The notes beneath the pieces are model-generated. The model was not told where the DNA came from. It ran no database searches and saw only the letters and a list, made by a program, of their open reading frames with translations. A program made the position numbers and the translations under genes. DNA of 64,000 nt. It comes from Paroedura picta (Eukaryota > Chordata > Lepidosauria > Squamata > Gekkonidae). This document shows positions 22,819 through 31,893 of this stretch, one piece after another. How positions within the stretch are numbered: the stretch's first letter is position 1; each line of letters begins with the position of its first letter. The DNA lies in assembly GCF_049243985.1 (NCBI RefSeq), contig NC_135371.1, positions 79,501 to 143,500 of the forward strand. The letters run 5' to 3'.

Positions 22819-24253
22819 ATGCTTCCGCCGTCGCTGCTGCTGCTGCTGCTGTCCGGGCTGCGCTCGGGGCCCCGCCGCGCCTTCCCCGCCGGCCTAGCCA
22901 TGGCCGCCTCCGCCTCCTCCTGCAACGCAGGGGGCGCCGACCCGGGGCTCTCGGCCGCCTTCGTCACCTGCCCCTCGCCGCAGGTCGCCCGGGAGATCGC
23001 CAGGTGAGGCCGGGAGGAGCGCGCGGGAGCGAGCCCTGAAGGGCGGGCGGGCGGGCGTGCTGGGCGGGAGGCTGACGGGCGCCCGGCGGGGGCGTCGTCT
23101 CGTGTCTGTCGTCTCCCGGCAGGGCGGTGGTGGAGAAGCGGCTGGCGGCCTGCGTGAACGTCGTGCCTGGCATCACCTCCATGTGAGTCTCGCCGCGCCG
23201 CGCCCCTCCCCGGGAGGGCGGGGGACTGCTTTTGGGGGGGACGACCCCCTCCCCTCCTCTCCTCTCCCCGGCCCTGACCCCCGCCGGGCCTCTCTTGGCT
23301 GCAGCTACCAGTGGAAAGGCCAGATCGAGGAGGACGCCGAGGTGCTGCTGGTGAGCCCCCTAGGGGGGAGGGGGGCGCTAATAACAGAGGGGCCCTTGCA
23401 AGGCGTCCTGGCCCCACGGGGCATGCTGGGATCTGTAGTTCGGCGGGAGGGGGGCTGGACCCATCGCTGCCCTCTTGCCTCTCCAGCCCCTCCTGCTGGC
23501 CCGGAGGCCGCCTTGCAGCTGCAGGTGGGGGGAGGGAGTGCAGCAATGCCCTGCCTGGGGTAGGGGCTTGAGTCACTTTGCCTCCCAGGAGAGCCTTGGG
23601 CGCCCAACGTGCAAGGGGGGTGGCCTTATCAAGCCCCCTCCCTCTGGGAGAAAGTAGGGGAGGGTCCTCACAGTAACAGCAGACTCCTCTTCCTGCTGCA
23701 GATGATGAAAACGCGCAGCTCCCGCATCTCGGCCCTGGCAGAGTTTGTCCGGTGAGTCTTATGGGAGGGGGGCAGGAGCAGGGGGGCTGGTCCCCCATTG
23801 GGGGGAGGGGGTTCTGGGCAATAAGAGAGCCTCTTGTGGCACAGAGTGGTAAGGCAGCAAACATGCAGTCTGAAGCTCTGCCCATGAGGCTGGGAGTTCA
23901 ATCCCAGCAGCCGGCTCAAGGTTGACCCAGCCTTCCAACCCGAGGTCGGTAAAATGAGTACCCAGCTTGCTGGGGGGTAAACGGTAATGACTGGGGAAGG
24001 CACTGGCAAACCACCCCATATTGAGTCTGCCATGAAAACGCTAGAGGCCGTCACCCCAAGGGTCAGACATGACTTGGTGCTTGCACAGGAGATACCTTTA
24101 CCTTTCTGGGCAATAAGACACCCCTCCCCATGGTCTCCCTTCTCTGCTTACAGGTCGATGCACCCTTATGAAGTGGCTGAGGTCATCGCAGTCCCGATCC
24201 AGCAAGGAAACCCCCCTTACTTGCAGTGGGTGAAGGAGACAGTGCCAGAGTAG
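22819..24253 (+). CDS. CUTA: CUTA, CutA1 divalent-cation-tolerance homolog
   Basis: CUTA is the vertebrate CutA1, a small ferredoxin-like trimer; the mammalian protein is linked to membrane anchoring of acetylcholinesterase. There are five coding exons: 22819-23003, 23123-23182, 23305-23350, 23702-23751 and 24154-24253. All junctions are GT-AG and in phase, giving 146 residues. The N-terminus is a hydrophobic leader ([17 protein letters not shown]). A second in-frame ATG at 22900 (MAASASS) matches the internal start of the short mammalian isoform. Conserved CutA1 blocks are [51 protein letters not shown], and [20 protein letters not shown] with YLQWV near the end. A Sauria SINE sits in intron 4. 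The polyA signal is at 24292. A duplicate of most of exon 1 follows at 24541. The gene converges with PHF1. Confidence 0.96.
23827..24103 (+). mobile_element. Sauria SINE in CUTA intron 4
   Basis: The head gagcctcttgtggcacagag, the tRNA-like B-box region gggagttcaatcccagcagc, the body aaggcactggcaaaccaccc and the Bov-B-type tail gacatgacttggtgcttgca identify the squamate Sauria SINE. A perfect 15-bp target-site duplication (ttctgggcaataaga) lies at 23812-23826 and 24104-24118. The intact duplication suggests a fairly recent insertion. Confidence 0.93.
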
Positions 24254-24291
24254 GGCTCACACAGAGGGGGAGATCTCCCCAAGGGAGACAC

Positions 24292-24297
24292 AATAAA
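24292..24297 (+). terminator. CUTA: CUTA polyadenylation signal
   Basis: AATAAA lies 39 bases after the stop codon, giving a very short 3' UTR. Confidence 0.85.
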
Positions 24298-24440
24298 ACT
24301 GGCCTCAGCCTCACGGAGGAGGAGTGTGAATGTCTCCGTTTTTTGCCATTTCCCTGGGGTAAGGGGCTTGCTGGGCCTTCCACAAAAGTGCTCCCACCTG
24401 GCCAAGTGACTTTGACCCGCAAACACCACAGGACAGGCAG

Positions 24441-24758
24441 GACAGTTGGATGGGCGGGGCTCTTGGGACCCTCCAAAGTCGCAGGCATTTCTCTTTCCCC
24501 CCCCCAGCCATGCTAGGCCTCCCGCAAGAGCAGCAGCTGACCGGGCTGCGCTCGGGGCCCCGCCGCGCCTTCCCCGCCGGCCTAGCCATGGCCGCCTCCG
24601 CCTCCTCCTGCAACGCAGGGGGCGCCGACCCGGGGCTCTCGGCCGCCTTCGTCACCTGCCCCTCGCCGCAGGTCGCCCGGGAGATCGCCAGGTGAGGCCG
24701 GGAGGAGCGCGCGGGAGCGAGCCCTGAAGGGCGGGCGGGCCCCGCCCATCCAACTGTC
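24441..24758. repeat. 20-bp inverted repeat bracketing the CUTA exon-1 copy
   Basis: The arm at 24441-24460 (gacagttggatgggcggggc) is the exact reverse complement of 24739-24758. The arms bracket the duplicated CUTA segment and about 80 bases to its left. Confidence 0.9.
24541..24740 (+). pseudogene. Partial duplicate of CUTA exon 1
   Basis: By eye, 200 bases match 22853-23052 without a visible difference. They include the rest of coding exon 1, its splice donor and part of intron 1. The copy begins after the leucine-rich leader and lacks exons 2-5. Upstream, a polypyrimidine tract and cag end at about 24507, followed by an ATG at 24510 (MLGLPQEQQLT) that is in frame with the copied CUTA peptide. 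It therefore looks like a first coding exon without a gene behind it. The next gene is PHF1 on the other strand. The lack of divergence means a very recent duplication, gene conversion or an assembly error. Confidence 0.85.
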
Positions 24759-24853
24759 TTTGTTTTCAGCAGAGGGCCTCCCCCCTCCCAGTTTGGCCAC
24801 ACTCCCTGGGCCCAGGAACCAGCCGCAGGCAGGGTCTACCACAAGCTTGGTCT

Positions 24854-24859
24854 TTTATT
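24854..24859 (-). terminator. PHF1: PHF1 polyadenylation signal
   Basis: TTTATT on the plus strand, AATAAA in the PHF1 direction, about 430 bases beyond the PHF1 stop codon. The 3' UTR (about 24835-25291) contains a ggga-rich tract at 24930-24962. Confidence 0.8.
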
Positions 24860-25291
24860 CAGCAGTGGGAGGGCTTTGTACAGAGTCATTTCTGCAGCAG
24901 CTACAGGAGACAGAAGCAGCGATGCAGGGGGGGAGAGGGAGGGAGGGAGGGAGGGAGAGAGGGGGCAGCCAACCCTTCCCCCCTCTTCTACCCCCTCCCC
25001 GAGGAAGCAGTGGCCAGTCCCTCATCCATCTTGGGCCTCTTGAAAGCAGACCTTTCCCAAGAAACAGTAAAAAAATAAGCCAAAGGAAAACTCTGGGTGA
25101 GCTAGCAGTCCATCTCTTCCCCTGTGTCTCCAGGCTGTGGACCAGGCCCACATCCCAACCAGCCGTCTGGTTGGTCCATGTCGTTTCAGGCAGGCCTTTG
25201 CTGGGCAGAGGAGGAACAAGCTGGCTATGGCCCTGTCCCCCGTGGGCGGGGGGGGGGCTCTTCTGGGGCCTCCATCCAGGCTCCGGGGCAT

Positions 25292-26820
25292 CTAGAACAT
25301 GCCTCCCCCCCCCCATTCCACCAGGTACTGGACAGTGCCCTCAGTGGTGACACGTCTGGCCAGGACCCGCACGGCGTCTCCACGGGCCAGCCGTCCCACG
25401 GCACCAAAGTAGCTGCTGCTGGAGGGGGGGCTTGTGCGGGCGCAGAGGGCTGAGGCGGTGGGCCGGGCAGGGTGTTTGGGGGCGGGCGACGAAAGGGGCA
25501 AGAACGGGGGTGAGGGATCTGGGCTGTCGTGGTCCATGGAGGAGGAAGAGGCATCACAAGGGTCGAGGGAGGGGCCGCTGCTCGTGCTGCGGAAGGGGAG
25601 AGAGGGAAGGTGTTAGCTTGGCTGGCCCCCAGCCTGGCCTTTGGCCTGTCTTCACCCGGGGGGTGGGGGTATGTGTGTCACAATTCAAGTTGCCCTCACT
25701 GCTTTGGCTCTGACCAATTTCAGCTATTTCTGCCACTGTCAGGTGAGCAAAGGGTGCCCCCCATACAGAACGTGGGAGAGTTGTCCTCACACTACCTCGC
25801 CTGCCCTCACACTACCTCACAGCCTCGCCTGCCCTCCGCGGAGAACTCGCGTGGTGCTCAAGTGGCAGGAATCTCCCCCAGAGGCAGGGGCTTGGATGCC
25901 CAGCCCAGCCCAGCCCACCCCGTGAGTTGTGCCTCTCTGCCAGGGCAGTCTCCAGTGGGTGGGGCCTGTTCCTGAGGGTAGATTGAGTGCTCTCTCCTGC
26001 TACGTGGTGGAGAAGGAGGAGGTGGCCTCCATGCGGACTGACTGATGGGTTTGGGCCGGTCACAGCAGGCCCAAGTGTGAGTCCAGCAGGGCCCCTTGAA
26101 GGCCCCGCCTTTTCATTCCATGGGGTGAGTACATAGGAGCTTCCCAGGGTGGGCTGGGGGCTGGGAAAATGGTGCCTGCACCCGGAAACTCCTCCCTTGC
26201 GCGAAATCTGATGGGTCCTGAAGGTGCCTGATGGGACTCCCACTGGCTTATCCTTGCAGGCTTCTTGCTGGACCGGTCAGGCTGGATTACAGCTCATGTG
26301 GCCTCTGCAACCCACTACAGGCAGGCAGGCAGGCAGGCGGGAGGGCAGCTTGGCCAGCCTTGCTTCGGAGGTGCCTGCCTGGGACCCCCAACTGACCCTG
26401 GAGGCAGGTGGGACTCCAGAAACAGTCCTCACCTCAAGGTCCCTGCAGTGTTGGCCGAGGGATGGAAGGAGGCAAACATCCGGATGGGTGCGCTGCAAGG
26501 AGAGAGGCAGGCTGTCAACATGGGGTGGGGCGAGACCACTGCCCCCTGCAGCCTGCCCCACCAAGGAAGCCCCTCACCTGAATTGGCAGCGGGCATCCGT
26601 GCGGCGGAAGTTGTAGGTGCCGGAGGCGCCCCTGTAGCCGCCATAGCTCTGGCTAGCGCTGACGGGGGGGTTCTGCACCAGCTCCTGTCAACACGAGAGG
26701 TCACGTGGCCATTGACACGCCCCGCCCTGTTGGGGGGGCTACAGGGTCTCTGTCAAAGGGCCCTCCCCCAACTCCTCCTTACCTGAGTGAGGGCTCTCTC
26801 CAGCTGCCCCCTCTCCATGG

Positions 26821-26856
<36 letters not shown>

Positions 26857-28136
26857 ACGGGGCCACGCCTGGGGTGGGCTCCCCGTGCCTGCGGTGGTGG
26901 GGGTGGCGGCGCGGTCTGGCCCTCCTGCGATCCGGCCCCTTCCCACACCTGCCCTGGCCTGAAAGGAAGCTGTAAGAGACCCTCCTTATCTGCACAGCAC
27001 GGAGGGGGTGCTGGAGGGGTGTGCTCCCCCCACTGCTCCCCCCACTGCCCTGGGGCCGGAGACGGGAGAAGGGAGCGTATTCACCTGCTGTCCGAGATGA
27101 GGGGGGAGTCGCCATCCCCACCACCCAGAGTGTGGGGCGCTGGAGGCGGGACCCTCAGGTGCAGCCCAAAGAGCCCTTTGCGTTTCTTGATCTCCTTCCC
27201 AGAAATGAACCTGCAGGGTGGGGGTGGGAGGGTCAGGGCCGAGGCAGGCGAATATTGCCCGGCCCCTGACCAGGAGAAGAGGCGTCCCTAGCAAACCTTA
27301 CTCCCCCACCAATGTGGCTGCTTACCTGTCCTTGTGTGTGGTTAGAGCATTCAGGAGCTGACTGTACCGCTCCCCCTTGGGTGTGCTGGAGAGCTGCAAG
27401 GGACAAGAAGGCAGTCAGGTGTCTGTCCCAGTTGCTGCCCCACCCGGGTCTGTGTCCTGCCCCTGGGGTAGCAAACCCATGGTTCCACCTGCCCCCATCC
27501 CAGGGGGTTTCCAGGCTCCATGGAGCGTGGGTGTGGGTAGGAATTCTGCCCTGCTCTGCTCGCCACAAGCCCCTGCTGGCCCAGTGGACAGGGGGATTGA
27601 ACAGGCCCAGACCCACCCTGCAGTGGCCCCTCACCTCTCCCAGGAGCAGGCTATCCCAGTTCTCGCTGGCAAACGGCAGGATCTCTCGCTCAAAGTCAAA
27701 ATACTTCTTCTTGCAGCAGATGCTCAGGTGGTAGAGGATGAGGTGGGCCACGTCCACCCTGCCGAGAGGCACCACCACTGCCCTGCATCAGCCTCCCCTG
27801 GAACAAATCTCTCCCACCCTGCCCCACCCCAAGCAGCTGCAGCTCCCAGAAGCCCCCCCCCCCAATCCACAGAACATAAGAAGGTGGAGAAACGGAGCAG
27901 GGCAGAAGGGACTGGGAATAAATGGGGGCCTTGACTTCCCCTGCTTGTGATGGGGTGGGGGTGGGGAGCTGGGGAGGCCCTGCCTTGTCGCCCCTGTTCC
28001 TGGGCTGCCCTGCCAAGGAGGACCGGTGGCAGCTGCTTTCGAAAACAAGCCAGAGAAGGATGCAGATCAGAGGGTCTTTCCCCATGGCGTCCCCTTTGCG
28101 CACCCAACTAAGGAAGGCCTGCTTGGGTGGTCCTCA

Positions 28137-28217
<81 letters not shown>

Positions 28218-30415
28218 CATCAGTATCCAACCCTTGCCTGGGCCTTTTCCGTGGTGGCTCCTGCTTGTTGCAAGAGCTATGCTAGGAAACCCAGAAAGTC
28301 CCTCCTTTCCATGGCAGCATGAGGCTGGCTTATTTTGACAGACCACAGTCTGGCCACAAAGGTCTTAAGCCACAGAGAGCCTCTCCCCAGAGTACCACAG
28401 GCCACGTCAGCCGGAAAGAGAAATGGCGTGGTCTCCCCGCCCCCACCAGACAGGTGAGTGGCTGACTTACCATCTGAGGGGGAGGCGGCGGACAGTCTCC
28501 GGGCCCCCTGTGCACACGCAGCACTCAAAGACATAGAACCTGCCAAAGAAGAGAGGGGCCCAGAGGGTCACCCTGAGCTCTGCGCCCTTCCTCCCTCCTT
28601 GCAACCCCCCCCCCCGGGCCACAGTCACCTGTCCCCGTAGAGAAGGGGCTTGCTCAGGCACTGGGTGCAGGCCTCATGGAACCACTGTGCACAGCCACGG
28701 CACTGCAGCATCTTCAGGTTCCACCTGGGGCAGGAGGGAGAGAGGCAGCTGGCTCTCACTCGCTCGGCTGCCCCCCAACGCTTGCTATGGCGCCCCCCCC
28801 CCCCACACACACAGGAGACCACACCAGATGCTGAACCCCAGGGCCTCTTAAGGGCTGGCAGAATTGCCATGCGGGCCGATACCAGACCAGCCGAGCCCTT
28901 TCTGAGCCCAAGCAGTCTGCGGGTGACTCTTCCGCCACCCTCCCCCAGGACCCCTCCGCCCCCCCCCTGGACTCACTCCCCAGGGCCTCCGCAGTAGCAG
29001 TAGCATTGTTGCCGGTTGGTGAGGTGCTCCCCGTCCCACTCCAGGGCCTTGAGCTGGTAGGGCAGCACCAGCTTCATGCTCAGCATGGCCTTCGCGTAGG
29101 GGCCTTTCTTGAGGGCACCTCCCCTCTGCAAGAAAGACAGACGGGCTCACATGAGGCAGAACTGGGAGGGGTCCTGGCCAGACAGGCAGATGTTCCTTTG
29201 CATCCTGGCAGGTGAAAGATCATATGAGGGCCAGCTAAACAGCACAAGGCAAAAAACTTAATGCGGGCCCTCAGAGCCTGGCTGGGCAAGAAGGCTTTGC
29301 CTGGGCAACTAAGGAGAATAACTGGGTGCAAGCACAGGCACACTTCCCATGCAAAAAACTGTCTTAGGAGACAACCCCTCCCCTAGGGGCCAGGGGCCAG
29401 GTGTTTGCTACACCGCCTGCCCGCTGGTCAGGAGGGGGCACCTACCTTGGTGGCCACAGCAAAGACGCACTGCCTGCACACCCACGGGCCATCTCCAAGC
29501 ACTCTGGGAAGGTGACATTCCTGGTGGTAGGCTGCAGGATGGGGGAGAGAGGGCAAGGGAGGGGGATCAAGAACCTCCAGCTACGTGGGGTTGGGGGGGA
29601 CGCAGGGATGCCAGCCTCCAGGTCCAGCCTGGGGATCCGCTGGAATTACAGCTCATCTCCAGATTACTTCTGGAATAAAGGGTGCTTCTGTGGTCTTGTA
29701 CCCCACTGAGGCCCCTGTCCTCCCCAGCCCCCCTCCCCCAATCTCTAGGGGTCCTCAGGGGGTGGGGTCCATACTCACCATGGCTGCATTTCTCGCACCT
29801 CACCAGCTGGTTCTCAGGGCTGAGGTCCTCCACGTGGCAGATACAGCATGCCCACTCCTCCCCCGGCACAGCAGCTGCAAGCAAGGCGGGCATGGAGCTG
29901 AAAGGTGGCTGGCCAGCTAAAACACTGCACCCCCCCCCTCCAGCACTGCACTGACTTGTGGGCTGCCCACTAGTTTCACTCCTCTCCGCCCCCCCCCCCC
30001 GGCCCTGCAGACAGAGTGGGGCTGACCTGGGTTAATGTCCTTCCAGAGCACGAGGAACTGGGAGTCATCCTCAAACTGGACGAGGCACACCTGCCGCAGA
30101 GGGTCCACCTGGCAAGAGGGGTGGAAAGTCAGTGGAGGGGCAGCCTGGCCCGGCCCAGCCAGCCCAGGCCATGGCAGCACTTACCTTCTTGATGGTGCCC
30201 AGGTAGAGCAGTCCATCCGTCCAGCGTGCCAGGACATCCTGGCCCTCCCAAAATCGGGGCCAGCTGGGGATGGTGCAAGGTCCGCCCGCAGCGGGGGTTC
30301 CAGGTGAGGAAGAGGAGGAGGAGGAGGCTGTGGCTGGCCGCTTCCAGGGGCCAGAGGTCAGGCGGGAGGCAGTCCGTGTCACTCGGGCAGGGGGGGTGGG
30401 GGGCTCACTCGCCAT
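25292..30415 (-). CDS. PHF1: PHF1, Polycomb-like PHD finger protein 1
   Basis: PHF1 is a PRC2 accessory factor whose Tudor domain binds H3K36me3. There are fourteen coding exons, in gene order: 30185-30415, 30027-30108, 29779-29874, 29446-29531, 28977-29125, 28629-28724, 28471-28539, 27635-27758, 27326-27393, 27085-27210, 26783-26948, 26578-26684, 26433-26492 and 25292-25586. All junctions are GT-AG and in phase, giving 584 residues (human 567). The Tudor domain is at about 55-105 ([27 protein letters not shown]). PHD1 is at about 112-163 ([21 protein letters not shown]). PHD2 is at about 206-262 ([30 protein letters not shown]). An extended region follows ([20 protein letters not shown]), then [17 protein letters not shown] and the C-terminal [14 protein letters not shown]...[10 protein letters not shown] polyserine tract encoded by an AGC run lies near 415. 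An acceptor at 30431 implies a non-coding first exon upstream, with a candidate donor at 30708. It converges with CUTA and diverges from KIFC1. Confidence 0.97.
26822..26857. repeat. (CTG)n / (AGC)n coding trinucleotide repeat in PHF1
   Basis: About eleven or twelve units of CTG on the plus strand. In the PHF1 frame they encode a run of about eleven serines just before [11 protein letters not shown]. The human protein has no such run at this place, as far as I recall. Confidence 0.85.
28139..28215. repeat. (GGCT)n tetranucleotide microsatellite
   Basis: About nineteen uninterrupted GGCT units within a PHF1 intron (between the exons at 28471 and 27758). The length and purity suggest it is variable between individuals. 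Confidence 0.95.
29606..29690 (+). repeat. Dispersed repeat fragment in a PHF1 intron
   Basis: The stretch atgccagcctccaggtccag and ctggaattacagctcatctc followed by ccagatta matches the repeat family at 19040-19240. Confidence 0.45.
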
Positions 30416-30708
30416 CACATTGCGCCCCACCTGTAGAGCCGAACAGAGCAAACATCAGCTCCCTCCTTCAGGCACCGAAGGAGGAGCTGTCCCCCCCTTG
30501 GGCAGAGGACGCGGGGGTCCTGGACCATGCTTCCCCCACTGCTGCCCTCCAAAGGTGCCCAGAGAGGGAGGGGGAGAGGTATTTCCACCTCTCCCCCCAA
30601 ATGCATTGGGTGTGCGGCCGCAGGAAGGAGGGATGAGAGATGCTGCTGGTGTGTGTGTGTGGGGGGGGTGTCTGCCTCCCTTTCCGGGGCTGCCCCCTCC
30701 CAGCTCAC

Positions 30709-31738
30709 CGGCTCTAGGGTCTCCTGTCGGGGGAAGGGGCTGCCCTGCCCCGGGCGGGGGTGGGGAGCTTCAGGGGCGCCGGAGCGGGACCCTCTGCGGC
30801 TCCATCCTCCAGCCGAGCCGAGTGACGCAGCAGCCAGCGCGGGGCGCAACGAGGGGGGATGCCGAGGCACGCCGGCACTGGAACCCCCCTGGCGCCCCCC
30901 GGCCCGATCAAGCCCCGCCCGCCCGGGAACCCTCCCGGCAGCTCCTCCGGGAGACCGGCGAGGAGGCGCGCTGGACCCCCAAGGCCAACGGGGTCAGGCC
31001 GCGTCCAGGCCGCCCCCAAGGCCCTCGGCACGGCGCGCCTGCAGCCCCCTCCGCCCCCCGACAGCCGGACCCTCCTCCTCTCCCCGCAATGACACCTGCG
31101 CCCCCCCCCCCCCGCGCACACCTTGGCGCGTCCTTCAGGAGCCCCTGGGCGGGGGGGGGGCTGGCTGCTTCCTCCCCCTCCCCTCCCCCCGGAAAGGTGG
31201 ACAGCCCCCCCCCCCGTCCCTCACCCGCTCCAGCTCCCTTGACGCCTCCCCCCTCCGCGCTGGGCTTCGGCAGCAGAGGCAGTCGCGGGAGGGAGGAGTT
31301 CAACCGGTAGAGCTTCCCGGGGAGTAGCAGAAGCGGCAGCGGAGAGGAAGCTGCACCGGTTGGGTGGCCGCCGCCTCCCTGTTCAGCTAAGGAGGGACTA
31401 CGGCCGCCCCGCCCCCGTTCTCGGCCCCGCCCCCGGCCCGCCCCCTCGCCCTGCCCGGGAGCCGCGCGCCGCCGCCGGTAGGGAGGGGGGGGAGCGCGCG
31501 CCCCCGGGAGGGAGGGAGGGAGAGGGAGATAGGGGCGAACGGGCGCTGATTGGGCCGTCTCTCCGAGGATTGGTTGCGTCCGACAAGCTCGCGGATTGGT
31601 TGCGTCCGACAAGCGGCGTGGAAGGCCATTGGCCGAGCCCTCAACCTGTCGCGGGGACCGACGGGAAGGGACGTTTGAATCCGACGGGCGTTGGAGGGAG
31701 AGCGGCGGCGGCGGCGGCGGCGGCGGCTGAGGGGAACC
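30709..31738. promoter_or_regulatory. Shared PHF1-KIFC1 CpG-island promoter with CCAAT and CHR boxes
   Basis: This CpG-rich interval separates the divergent PHF1 and KIFC1 genes. On the KIFC1 side, ATTGG (inverted CCAAT) occurs at 31549, 31569, 31595 and 31628. The last two are 33 bases apart, close to the helical spacing typical of NF-Y pairs. TTTGAA, the core of a cell-cycle homology region, is at 31674-31679, just before the likely KIFC1 first exon. A 22-bp unit containing one CCAAT box is tandemly repeated at 31567-31588 and 31593-31614. A candidate KIFC1 non-coding exon ends at 31738 (donor GTGGGT), with its acceptor at 31870. No TATA box is seen. CCAAT plus CHR control is known for many late cell-cycle genes, fitting a mitotic kinesin. 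Its use here is inferred. Confidence 0.72.
31701..31727. repeat. (CGG)n repeat in KIFC1 5' UTR
   Basis: About eight to nine CGG units in the candidate non-coding first exon of KIFC1. Confidence 0.8.
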
Positions 31739-31893
31739 GGTGGGTGTGCGCGCGCGCGGCCTCTTCCCTTCCTCTGGGCACGGGCAGAGTGCGCCGAGAG
31801 CGGCGGCGCGGGACTGGGCTGGGGAGGCCTGGCCTGGCCCGCGCTCACCGCCCCCCATCTCTCTCCGCAGCCCGGACGTCGCTCCGCCTGGCG

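Noticed and set aside
22527-23885. A 452-residue minus-strand frame across CUTA
   Set aside because: It is antisense to the CUTA exons and its composition mirrors GC-rich sequence. CUTA on the plus strand explains the conservation.
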